Positions 27,589-35,419 of a stretch of 64,000 nucleotides of DNA are shown one piece after another. This stretch comes from Hymenobacter sp. 15J16-1T3B (GTDB taxonomy: Bacteria; Bacteroidota; Bacteroidia; Cytophagales; Hymenobacteraceae), in the NCBI RefSeq assembly GCF_020711235.1, contig NZ_JAJFAV010000009.1:124001-188000 (forward strand). The letters run 5' to 3'. The stretch's first letter is position 1, and each line of letters begins with the position of its first letter. The translations under genes and the position numbers were made by a program. A model generated the notes under the pieces. That model was not told the origin of the DNA. It did no database searches and worked only from the letters and a program-made list of their open reading frames with translations.

Positions 27589-29208
27589 TTAGTTTAGAGG
27601 CGTTTCACCGCCAGTCGGGGTCGAGCCGGGGAGTCCGCGGGTGCGAATTTGAAAATGAAATTTCGACGTACGAAGCAGTTCTCGCTCGGCAATGGTGAAG
27701 CCTTCGAACTGGTAAGCTCGGAAGTTGAGAAAATGCAGGCCGTCGAAGAGCACCTGCGAACCTAGCTTGGCCACATCGGGGGCCGGCCCCAGGTGCTTCA
27801 TGGGAAATAGGAAGGCGAAGTTAATCAACGTGAGAGAATCGGTTGCCGGCACGGGGCTCACGTCGTTGCGGTCAACGGGTTGCGGCAGGTCATACTTGAA
27901 CCCCGGCGACTGGCCGATTTCGTTCACGTACCGGACCTTGTCGGCACTGTTGGTGTTGATGTGGTAGGCGCTCAGGATGTCGAAAGGATAATTCAGCGCT
28001 ACGTACTCCTTGAAGAAGAGGCCGAATGATACCACTGCCATGATGGGCAAGGCGTACGTCAGCGTCCGGCGCAATACAGGCGCGGCCAAACGCGGAATTA
28101 CCGACACGGCCCCGATAACCACGAAGGGAATAAACGGGTGCATCAACCGCCCGTAAAACACCATTTTATGCACGAAATACGTGCAAAAACCATGTAGGCA
28201 GTAAAAAGCCGCCACGACAAGAACTAGCTTATCCAAATCAGCTAATTCGGAGTGGTCCTTGTAGGACTTAAGTAAATTGCGAATTAAGTACACGACGTAT
28301 AGCGCAAACAAGGCAATAAGCGCAACGCCAATGACACCTTCTACTTGATACAAGTATTTGAAAATGAAGCTAAAGCCTTCCTCGTAGCTGCCTTGGTCGA
28401 TGGTATGCGCGAGATGAAAGCTGGAAATCAGATACGAGGCGCCGCCAAGCCGCGCTATCAGTTCAAATAGCAGCAGGACGCTAGCCCCCGCCAGGCCGTA
28501 TACCACGATGCCGGCGAAATACTTTTTGAGTAGAACAAAAGGATTTCGGTTGTCCAGCAGCACTGCTAGCACGATAAACGGTGCCATATAAAAGCCCGGG
28601 TAAACGGTAATTAGAAATACCGATAGAAACCCAACCTTGGCAAAGAAACCATACGTCCAATTCTTGCCCTGCTGCTTTTGCCGGAGCACCGTGTACAGTA
28701 CATAAAGCATTAAGCACATGGCAAAATCGTACGGGAGTACGTGCCGCATGTACACGTTGGTATTAATCAGGCCGGCATAAATCAGCGTGGCTAACAGGCC
28801 CAGCATGTCGTCGCGCAGCAGGAGGCGGGCTACTTTATAAAACAGGAAAGTAGACGCGGCCAACACCAGCCAGTTCACAATTACCGGAATCAGCAAGGAC
28901 TTGGGGCTTTGCAGATTCAGGCCAGAAACGGAATAAGCTACGTTTTGCAGCAAAGCCGGAACCAACCGAACAATAGCGTCGCCGGGGCGCCCGGAGGTGC
29001 TGGCAACCTTAGCCGAGAAGGTTTGCCAGTCCCCTTCCAGCAAGCTTTTGGTTGCCATCAGGGAGCTTTGGTAACGCGTCTCGTCAGGAAAAGCCATGGT
29101 GCCTTTGCCCACGAAGAACAAACGAGCCAGCACTATCACGATTACGCCCACGACAAGCAGACGCGCATAATAGCCTTGGCCCCGGCTATTTTCAATAATT
29201 GTTGGCAT
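27589..29208 (-). CDS. Polytopic GT-C-like membrane glycosyltransferase
   Basis: The 539-residue protein has about eleven hydrophobic helices. Its first extracytoplasmic loop has the sequence AFPDETRYQSSLMATKSLL, and a D-E pair here is the catalytic site of PMT/ArnT-type GT-C enzymes. An upstream ATG at 29244 would place the start inside a terminator hairpin, so 29208 (MPTIIENSRGQGYY) is preferred. Much of 28150-28700 is near 45-50% G+C, well below neighbouring genes, which suggests separate acquisition. It probably transfers a sugar from a polyprenyl-phosphate donor, or polymerises the repeat. Confidence 0.77.
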   Translation of the reverse strand: MPTIIENSRGQGYYARLLVVGVIVIVLARLFFVGKGTMAFPDETRYQSSLMATKSLLEGDWQTFSAKVASTSGRPGDAIVRLVPALLQNVAYSVSGLNLQSPKSLLIPVIVNWLVLAASTFLFYKVARLLLRDDMLGLLATLIYAGLINTNVYMRHVLPYDFAMCLMLYVLYTVLRQKQQGKNWTYGFFAKVGFLSVFLITVYPGFYMAPFIVLAVLLDNRNPFVLLKKYFAGIVVYGLAGASVLLLFELIARLGGASYLISSFHLAHTIDQGSYEEGFSFIFKYLYQVEGVIGVALIALFALYVVYLIRNLLKSYKDHSELADLDKLVLVVAAFYCLHGFCTYFVHKMVFYGRLMHPFIPFVVIGAVSVIPRLAAPVLRRTLTYALPIMAVVSFGLFFKEYVALNYPFDILSAYHINTNSADKVRYVNEIGQSPGFKYDLPQPVDRNDVSPVPATDSLTLINFAFLFPMKHLGPAPDVAKLGSQVLFDGLHFLNFRAYQFEGFTIAERELLRTSKFHFQIRTRGLPGSTPTGGETPLN

Positions 29209-29236
29209 GAACAGCGGAAGAATGCTATGAACGCAC

Positions 29237-29280
29237 AAAAGCAACGGCTTTCACCCCGCAAAGCGGATGAAAGCCGTTGC
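29237..29280 (-). terminator. Intrinsic terminator after the GT2 gene
   Basis: Thirteen-base arms at 29241-29253 and 29268-29280 enclose a 14-base loop, with a T-run after the hairpin on the minus strand. It separates the asnB-GT2 unit from the GT-C gene. Confidence 0.8.
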
Positions 29281-29284
29281 TCCC

Positions 29285-30049
29285 TTACGCGAACAGACCG
29301 TATTTCAGAATGCAGTAGATAGCGCGGAATCCGTCGCGCCAGCCGATTTTCTTACCCTCGGCGTAGGTGCGGCCGTAGTAGCTGATGCCCACTTCGTAAA
29401 TGCGCACATCCCGCACTTTGGCCACCTTGGCGGTTACCTCGGGCTCAAAGCCAAACCGGTTTTCCTCCAGTTTCAGCCCTTGAATAATGTCCCGGCGGAA
29501 CAGCTTGTAGCACGTTTCCATATCCGTCAGGTTCAGATTGGTAAACGCGTTCGAGGCCATGGTCAGCCACTTGTTGCCGATGCTGTGCCAGAAGAACAGG
29601 ATGCGGTGCGGGCGGCCGCCCATAAAGCGCGACCCATACACCACATCGGCCATGCCGCGCAGAATCGGGCGCAGCAATACATTGTATTCTTCCGGGTCGT
29701 ACTCCAGGTCAGCATCCTGGATGATGACGTAATCCCCGGTGGCGTGCCGGATGCCCGTGTGCAAAGCGGCCCCTTTCCCTTGGTTGACTTCGTGCTTCAG
29801 GTAGCGAATCGGCAGCTCCGGATTCTGGGATATATAGCGCTGAATGGCCTCCTCGGTGTTGTCCTTCGAGCAGTCATTCACGATGATTACTTCCTTTTCC
29901 ATCTCGCCGAGCAATTGCACGGCTTTCACCTGGTCCAGAATGAGGTGAATGGTCCGCCCTTCGTTGTAGGCCGGGATAACGATGCTGAGCTTACGCGGCG
30001 GAAATTGTACCGGAGCGGCCTGAAGGTCGGCGGTAGGGGTTACGGTCAT
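29285..30049 (-). CDS. GT2 glycosyltransferase, polyprenyl-phosphate-mannose-synthase-like
   Basis: The 254-residue soluble GT-A protein has [53 protein letters not shown] (DxD) and [14 protein letters not shown]. This set is typical of the DPM1-like GT2 enzymes without a membrane anchor, common in Bacteroidota. The C-terminal [20 protein letters not shown] is also characteristic. The ATG overlaps the asnB stop by four bases (ATGA), so it is translationally coupled to asnB. Confidence 0.87.
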   Translation of the reverse strand: MTVTPTADLQAAPVQFPPRKLSIVIPAYNEGRTIHLILDQVKAVQLLGEMEKEVIIVNDCSKDNTEEAIQRYISQNPELPIRYLKHEVNQGKGAALHTGIRHATGDYVIIQDADLEYDPEEYNVLLRPILRGMADVVYGSRFMGGRPHRILFFWHSIGNKWLTMASNAFTNLNLTDMETCYKLFRRDIIQGLKLEENRFGFEPEVTAKVAKVRDVRIYEVGISYYGRTYAEGKKIGWRDGFRAIYCILKYGLFA

Positions 30050-32004
30050 TGGGGAAAAGAATGTTGCGCTGAAGATGTGTGAAGAGTCGATTTGACGGGC
30101 ATCATATAGCGCTTCCACCAGTGTTGGAACACGATGAGGGCCCAGATGCGGGCGTGCACGTCGCCGGGGTTGCGCGAGAACAACTGCTGCTTGAGCGCGC
30201 GCACGGCGTCGACGGAGAAGATGCCCTGGGCTTCCACGAAGCCGTCGGAGAGCAGGTCGTCCTCGATGAGCGGGCGCAACTCGTTGCGGAACCACTTCAG
30301 CAACGGCACTTCAAAGCCGTGCTTGGGGCGCTTGTACAGTTCTTCGGGCAGCATGGGCCGGAAGGCATCCTGCACGATGCGTTTCTTGATCTGCCCGTTG
30401 ATTTTGCTCTCCTCCGGCAGCGAGAAGGCGAAATTCACCACGTTGTAATCCAGGAACGGGCTGCGCACCTCCAAGGAGTTGGCCATGCTCATCAGGTCCA
30501 CCTTGGCGTTCATGTCGTAGGGCAGCACCAAGTGCATGTCCGTGAGCAGCACCTCGTTCAGGTCGCCGTCGGCGTGGATGTCCTCCAAGATGTCCTTGCG
30601 GCGCTTGTCGGCCAGTTTCTTGTTGACCTTGCGCCGGGCGTCGGGGCTGAGCAGGTTGCGCGCGTCCTTTTCGTTGACGAACGTGGCCCAGTCCCAGTAC
30701 CGGTCTTTCGGGCCGGCGAGCATGCCGCGCGAGAAGCGCTGAAACTGCCGCACTTTGTTGCCCAGGAAGGAATTGCGCGACTTCGGCAAGGCGTCCCAGA
30801 GCAGGTTCAGGCCGGTGACGGCCTCGGCTTTCCAGTCGGGGTGGCGCACCTGCCACTCGCCCATGTGCTTGTTGTAGCCCGCAAACATTTCGTCGGCCCC
30901 GTCGCCCGAAAGGGCCACGGTGACTTTCTCGCGGGTGTGCTTACTGAGGATGTACACGGCCAGCGCCGACGAGTCGGCAAAAGGCTCGTCGAAGTAGTCC
31001 AGCACGTCGAAGAGGTGCTGGTACATATCGTTGTTGGTGAGCGAGAAGACCGTGTGGTTGGTCTTGTGCATCTTGGCCACCAAGTTGGCGTACTTCGTCT
31101 CGTCGAAGAAGGGCTCGTCCTTGAAGCCGATGCTGAATGTGTTCAGGTGCGGGGTATGCTTGGCGGCCAGGGCCGTCACCACCGACGAGTCGATGCCCCC
31201 GCTCAGGAAAGCCCCCAGCGGTACGTCGGCCACGAGACGGCGCGCCACGGCGCCGTCCATCAGCTCCACCAGTTTGGCCTGCTGCTGCTCGTAGCTGAGC
31301 TTGTTCTTGGCAACTTTCTTCGGGTCGTACGGAATCTTGTACCAGCGCTTGCGCACCACCTTGCCGTCGGCCTTAATGAAAAGGTAATGGCCGGGCAGCA
31401 ATTTCTTCACGCCCTTGAAGATGGTGGCCGGGCCCGGAATGTAGTTCAGCTGCAGGTAATGGCTGAGCGCGGCGTAGTCGAGCTTGCGCGGTACGCCCAA
31501 AACCAGCAGCGACTTCATTTCGGAGGCAAACATGAGTTTGTCCTCGTCGCGGTACACCAGCAGGGGCTTCACGCCCATCCGGTCGCGGGCAATGAAGAGG
31601 GTGTTTTCCTCCTTGTCGTAGATGGCCAGGCCAAAAAAGCCGTTGAGCTTTTTCAGAAATCCGCGGCCTTCGGTGATGTACAGCTTCAGGATAACCTCCG
31701 TGTCGGTGTGCGACTTAAAGGTGTAGCCCTTCTTCTGCAGCTTGGCGCGCAACTCGCGGAAGTTGAAGATTTCGCCGTTGAAGACGATGGTGTAACGCCC
31801 CGACTCGTCGGTCATCGGCTGGTTGCCGTCGGCCGAAAGGTCGAGGATGGCGAGGCGGCGGAAGCCCAGGCCCACGCAATCGTACACGAAATGCCCCTGC
31901 GAGTCGGGTCCCCGGCTCACAATGGCGTCGGTGGACGCTTGCAGCCCCGCAAGCGAGGAACGTCCTGGATCAGAAAAGGCGAAGAGTCCGGTGATTCCAC
32001 ACAT
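30046..32004 (-). CDS. asnB: Glutamine-hydrolysing asparagine synthetase, AsnB type
   Basis: The 652-residue protein has the N-terminal nucleophile C2 ([10 protein letters not shown]) of class II glutamine amidotransferases, [11 protein letters not shown], and a synthetase domain with the PP-loop [13 protein letters not shown] and [12 protein letters not shown]. Family similarity begins at ATG 32004, where cleavage exposes the Cys. In polysaccharide loci such enzymes may amidate a uronic or amino-acid substituent rather than make free asparagine, which fits with Ugd encoded downstream, but this is inference. It is the first gene of its transcription unit. Confidence 0.9.
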   Translation of the reverse strand: MCGITGLFAFSDPGRSSLAGLQASTDAIVSRGPDSQGHFVYDCVGLGFRRLAILDLSADGNQPMTDESGRYTIVFNGEIFNFRELRAKLQKKGYTFKSHTDTEVILKLYITEGRGFLKKLNGFFGLAIYDKEENTLFIARDRMGVKPLLVYRDEDKLMFASEMKSLLVLGVPRKLDYAALSHYLQLNYIPGPATIFKGVKKLLPGHYLFIKADGKVVRKRWYKIPYDPKKVAKNKLSYEQQQAKLVELMDGAVARRLVADVPLGAFLSGGIDSSVVTALAAKHTPHLNTFSIGFKDEPFFDETKYANLVAKMHKTNHTVFSLTNNDMYQHLFDVLDYFDEPFADSSALAVYILSKHTREKVTVALSGDGADEMFAGYNKHMGEWQVRHPDWKAEAVTGLNLLWDALPKSRNSFLGNKVRQFQRFSRGMLAGPKDRYWDWATFVNEKDARNLLSPDARRKVNKKLADKRRKDILEDIHADGDLNEVLLTDMHLVLPYDMNAKVDLMSMANSLEVRSPFLDYNVVNFAFSLPEESKINGQIKKRIVQDAFRPMLPEELYKRPKHGFEVPLLKWFRNELRPLIEDDLLSDGFVEAQGIFSVDAVRALKQQLFSRNPGDVHARIWALIVFQHWWKRYMMPVKSTLHTSSAQHSFPQ

Positions 32005-32014
32005 AATTGGTGGG

Positions 32015-32022
32015 CAAAGGTA
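32015..32022 (-). promoter_or_regulatory. TAnnTTTG -7 element close to the asnB start
   Basis: TACCTTTG on the minus strand ends 10 bases before the asnB ATG. With the usual distance to the start site, the leader would be only a few nucleotides long. Confidence 0.5.
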
Positions 32023-32161
32023 CGAAGGTTGAGGACTTGCGGGCGACAAAATAGTACCGCGGTGGCCGGGGCAGCCCGCGCAACCAAAGCCGGGCGGCAG
32101 CAGTAGAGTTCCTACCGGCCCCACCAAAGCGGCTGATTCCCTCCTAACCCCTACCCTTCCG

Positions 32162-32683
32162 ATGAGCCTTCAAGATCAACTCAGCCTGCAACAACAGTTT
32201 GAAGCGGCCGTGTCGCGCGTCGACGGCCTGCCCGGCGACAAAGCCGCCGCCCACATGAACGACTTGTACGGCCTCTACAAGCAAGCCACCGAGGGCGACC
32301 ATGACACCAAGCGCGACGAAGTGGGCGACGACACCCCCGACAACCCCAACGGCCCCAAGGGCATGTCGCAGGCGCAGTGGGACTCGTGGAGCAAGTTCAA
32401 GGGCGTGAGCCAAGACGACGCCAAGCGCCAGTACATCGAAAAAGTCAACGAGCTGGCGGGCCCGGTGGGCGAAGCCGCCACGGCCATTACCGGCATCGGG
32501 CAGCCTGCCACCGGCTCGCAGGTGGGCAGCGGCGGCCAAGTGCCCGGCAACGAAGCCCCCGCGCCCGGCACGGCCAAAGCACCCTACGAAAACGAAGGCG
32601 GCCAGTCCATGGGCGGCCTGCGCGGCGACATCAACGCCGGCGCCCCCTACGGCGGCGAGGACCAGCTGAAAACGCAGCAGTAG
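32162..32683 (+). CDS. Acyl-CoA-binding protein (ACBP) with Gly/Pro-rich tail
   Basis: Residues 7 to about 105 match ACBP: QQQFEAAVSRVDGLPGDKAA, DLYGLYKQATEGDHDTKR with the acyl-CoA-binding Tyr and Lys, and QWDSWSKFKGVSQDDAKRQY with the CoA-contacting Lys and Tyr. ACBPs bind long-chain acyl-CoA in the cytosol. Two features are unusual: an acidic, Pro-rich insertion of about ten residues between helices 2 and 3 (GDDTPDNPNGPKG), and a C-terminal tail of about 65 residues rich in Gly, Ala and Pro. The protein is 173 residues against about 87 in the classical family. It stands alone on the plus strand. Confidence 0.87.
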   Translation: MSLQDQLSLQQQFEAAVSRVDGLPGDKAAAHMNDLYGLYKQATEGDHDTKRDEVGDDTPDNPNGPKGMSQAQWDSWSKFKGVSQDDAKRQYIEKVNELAGPVGEAATAITGIGQPATGSQVGSGGQVPGNEAPAPGTAKAPYENEGGQSMGGLRGDINAGAPYGGEDQLKTQQ

Positions 32684-32714
32684 CCGGCCGCACCGAGCAA
32701 CGGTAGCACCAGTA

Positions 32715-32912
32715 GTCATTGCGAGGCGTAGCTGACGCAATACTCCAGTAGCTCCGCCGCAATACCTACAGACCGAAAACAGCCCCGCCCGAAACCTCAG
32801 ACGCTGGTTTCGGGCGGGGCTGTTTTCGGGTTTCTGCTAGTCGGGCCGTCGTGCCGCGAGCGGAAGGATTGCTTGACTACGTCGACCTCCGATTCGCTTC
32901 GCTCGCAATGAC
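32715..32912. repeat. Composite dispersed repeat, copy A
   Basis: The outer arms read GTCATTGCGAG at the left and CTCGCAATGAC at the right (perfect inverted ends). The right arm also carries GCCGCGAGCGGAAGGATTGC, shared with copies B and C. The centre is a perfect 24-base palindrome (32773-32796 and 32806-32829) with a 9-base loop. The element fills the space between the convergent ACBP and glcD genes and may double as a terminator. Copies B (48564-48749) and C (60476-60679) have the same plan. Confidence 0.8.
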
Positions 32913-32958
32913 GGCTAGGGTTAGTCCCGTATGCTTCGGCGCGGTAGCGGCGCGGCGG

Positions 32959-34389
32959 CTAGAAGATTTTATCCGGGTTAAGGATGCCGTGCGGGTCGAA
33001 CACCTGCTTGATGCCGCGCATGAGCTGCAGGTTGGCTTCTTTCAGCGCAATGCCGATGTAGCCTTTCTGCACCAGGCCGATGCCGTGCTCCCCGGAGATG
33101 GTGCCGCCGAGCTTCACGCACAGTTCGAAGATTTCGGTAATCGGCTGGCGCAGGCCCACGTTCCACTGCTCGTCCGACAGCTCGCCGCGGATGATGTTTA
33201 CGTGCAGGTTTCCGTCGCCGGCGTGGCCGTAGCACACGCTCTTGAAGCCGTAGCGGGCCCCGATTTCCTTGACGCCTTTGAGCAGGGTGGGCAGTTCGGC
33301 GCGGGGCACCACGGTATCTTCTTCTTTGTACACGGAGTTGTAGCGCACCGAATTGCCGATGTTGCGCCGAATCTTCCACAGCTCGTCTTTCTGCGTGGCG
33401 TTGTCGGCCAGCAGGATGTCGCCCACGTCGTAGCTTTCCAGCACACCGTACACCTGTTCAGCTTCCTTATAGAGCTGGTCGAGGTCCTGCCCGTCCAGCT
33501 CGATCAGCAAGTGAGCCTTGATGTCCTCGGGCAAGGTCAGCGGAATCTGCAGGTAGTCCGAGGACCAGGCAATGGCCTCGCGCTCCATAAACTCCATGCC
33601 CGAGGGAATAATCCCGGCCCGAAACACGGCCGACACGGCTTCGGCGGCCTGCTCCTCCTGCCGGAAGGGCACCAGCATCAAAATATTGTGCTGCGGAAAA
33701 GGCAAGAGGCGGAATACCACCTTGGTAATTATGCCCAGCGTGCCCTCCGAGCCCACCATAAGCTGGGTGAGGTTGTAGCCGGTGGAATTCTTCAGCGTGT
33801 TGGCCGCCGTCCAGATAAGGTCGCCGTTGGGCAGCACCACTTCCAGATTCAGCACGTAGTCCTTGGTGGTGCCGTATTTCACGGCTTTGGGGCCGCCGCT
33901 GCTGTGGGCCAGGTTGCCGCCCAGCGTGCAGGAGCCCTTGCTGGCCGGGTCGGGCGGGTAGAACAGCCCCACTTCCTTCACCGCGTTCTGAAACACCTCG
34001 TTGACCACGCCCGGCTCGACGGTGGCCTGCAGGTTGCGCTCATCGATGTGCAGGATTTTATTCAGCCGCTCGGTGCTCAGCACCACGCCGCGGTGAATGG
34101 GCAGCGCGCCGCCGCTCAGGCCGGTGCCCGCGCCGCGGGGCGTGACGGGCAGGCGGTGCTCGTGGCAGAGGCGCATAATAGCACTGATCTGCTCGGCGTT
34201 AGCGGGGCGCAGCACCACGTCGGGCCGAAACACGAAGTCCTCGGTGTGGTCCTGCCCGTAGCGGGCGTACTCGTCGTCGTCGAGGCGGCCGGGCGTAAGC
34301 ACGTGCTCGGGGCCGACAATGCCCTCAAAGGCAGCAATCAACTCCGGGGTAAGCTGCCCGAAACGGGTTTCTTCCAGTAAATGACTCAT
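32959..34389 (-). CDS. glcD: GlcD/D-lactate dehydrogenase-type FAD oxidase
   Basis: The 476-residue flavoenzyme has a PCMH FAD domain (RPDVVLRPANAEQISAIMRL, GAGTGLSGGALP, DPASKGSCTLGGNLAHSSGG, MVGSEGTLGIIT) and a C-terminal oxidase domain with YGHAGDGNLHVNII and SGEHGIGLVQKGYIG. It oxidises a 2-hydroxy acid such as glycolate or D-lactate. Neither glcE nor the iron-sulphur subunit glcF is in the window, so it may act as a single-subunit D-lactate dehydrogenase or with partners elsewhere. It ends beside repeat copy A and is divergent from the NlpC/P60 gene. Confidence 0.9.
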   Translation of the reverse strand: MSHLLEETRFGQLTPELIAAFEGIVGPEHVLTPGRLDDDEYARYGQDHTEDFVFRPDVVLRPANAEQISAIMRLCHEHRLPVTPRGAGTGLSGGALPIHRGVVLSTERLNKILHIDERNLQATVEPGVVNEVFQNAVKEVGLFYPPDPASKGSCTLGGNLAHSSGGPKAVKYGTTKDYVLNLEVVLPNGDLIWTAANTLKNSTGYNLTQLMVGSEGTLGIITKVVFRLLPFPQHNILMLVPFRQEEQAAEAVSAVFRAGIIPSGMEFMEREAIAWSSDYLQIPLTLPEDIKAHLLIELDGQDLDQLYKEAEQVYGVLESYDVGDILLADNATQKDELWKIRRNIGNSVRYNSVYKEEDTVVPRAELPTLLKGVKEIGARYGFKSVCYGHAGDGNLHVNIIRGELSDEQWNVGLRQPITEIFELCVKLGGTISGEHGIGLVQKGYIGIALKEANLQLMRGIKQVFDPHGILNPDKIF

Positions 34390-34394
34390 TCACG

Positions 34395-34402
34395 TATCTT
34401 TG
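34395..34402 (+). promoter_or_regulatory. TAnnTTTG -7 element for the NlpC/P60 gene
   Basis: TATCTTTG on the plus strand. A transcript from here would start near 34406, so the first ATG at 34409 would be almost leaderless, while 34442 gives a normal leader and a complete lipoprotein signal. Confidence 0.6.
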
Positions 34403-34441
34403 TAGCCGATGCGGAAAACGTTCCCAAAGGTACGGCATTCG

Positions 34442-35089
34442 ATGTGGCCCACCCGCTGGTGGGCGCCCTCGCTGTTTGCCGGGTTGCTCTTGTTGGCCAG
34501 TTGTGGCGGCACCAAAAAGCTGAACTACCGCAACGGGCGCTACTACTCGGCCTCGGAAATAGCGCGCATGAAAGCCGCCGAGCGGCGCGGCGCGGGGTCG
34601 AGCAAAACCAAAGTGAAGACCAAAACGGCCGGCATGAGCCCCGGCGGCCGCAAAATCGTGGCGCGTGGGCCCAAGCGCACCAGCAGCCCGGCCACGGCCA
34701 ACCGGCAGATTGCCACTGTCATCGAGGAAGCCCGCTCGTACCAGGGCACCCCCTACAAATTCGGTGGCACCTCGCGGCTGGGCATGGATTGTTCGGGACT
34801 GCTCAGCGTGTCGTTTGGGGCCGCCGGCATTCAGATTCCAAGATCTTCGAACGAGCAGGCAGCCTGGGGCGACCCGGTGCGTCCGCAAGATCTGCAAACC
34901 GGGGATTTGGTATTTTTCGGAGCTTCGCCTGGCAGTAGCACCATCACCCACGTCGGCCTCGTCACCGACGTGAGTTCCGAAGGCGTTCAATTCATTCACT
35001 CCTCGACCTCGCTGGGCGTGGTGGAAAACGCTTTGGAAAGTGATTACTACTTAAGCCGATTTATTAAGGCAGTGCGGCCGAAGTTGTGA
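34442..35089 (+). CDS. NlpC/P60 cell-wall hydrolase lipoprotein
   Basis: The 215-residue protein begins with a lipoprotein signal ending LLLLASCGG (lipidated C21), then a basic Lys/Gly-rich linker, then the NlpC/P60 domain from about residue 88. The catalytic Cys is C117 in GMDCSGLLSVSFG, with His H170 in ITHVGLVTD and H186 in FIHSSTSLG. It is a peptidoglycan endopeptidase of the gamma-D-Glu-diamino acid type, anchored at a membrane facing the periplasm. The ATG at 34442 is preferred to 34409 because the lipobox then sits at the right distance from the start. Confidence 0.9.
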   Translation: MWPTRWWAPSLFAGLLLLASCGGTKKLNYRNGRYYSASEIARMKAAERRGAGSSKTKVKTKTAGMSPGGRKIVARGPKRTSSPATANRQIATVIEEARSYQGTPYKFGGTSRLGMDCSGLLSVSFGAAGIQIPRSSNEQAAWGDPVRPQDLQTGDLVFFGASPGSSTITHVGLVTDVSSEGVQFIHSSTSLGVVENALESDYYLSRFIKAVRPKL

Positions 35090-35419
35090 AATCCCCTCGT
35101 AGCTTTGCGGTGTTTTTGGTTGGAAGCATCCCCCCTTTCTGGTGGATTAACTTCTCTCCTAAAATGTAATAATTCTGTAACACCGACTTGCCGCCCCGAA
35201 GCCGTAATTTTGCCGCGTTTTTTGCCGCTTACTCCTTCCGTCCGTCGTGCTCTTGAAGATGTTGCTGGCTGAATGCTGAGCACCGCCGGAATTGCCCTCC
35301 TTTCTGAGGTCCTGCCCCCGCAGTTGCCGTTTGTGGCCTGGCCCGCTCGCTGGCTTTGCCCGGATACCTGCTCTCTTGGAACGAAAAAATAGCTTGCTCA
35401 CCGTTTCTCACACTCACTC
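35090..35419. other. 330-base upstream region and long leader of the TonB receptor gene
   Basis: No gene is seen here. It contains a TAATTTTG element at 35205-35212 that would give a leader of about 200 bases before the receptor ATG. The stretch 35150-35225 is AT-rich compared with the surroundings. Small open frames on the minus strand have no recognisable similarity. Confidence 0.5.
35205..35212 (+). promoter_or_regulatory. TAnnTTTG -7 element for the TonB receptor gene
   Basis: TAATTTTG on the plus strand, with a TTG at 35188-35190 that is closer than the usual -33 spacing. Predicted start near 35216. Confidence 0.5.

Noticed and set aside
30079-32106. A 675-codon plus-strand open frame opposite asnB.
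   Set aside because: Antisense shadow. The asparagine synthetase on the minus strand has full catalytic motifs.
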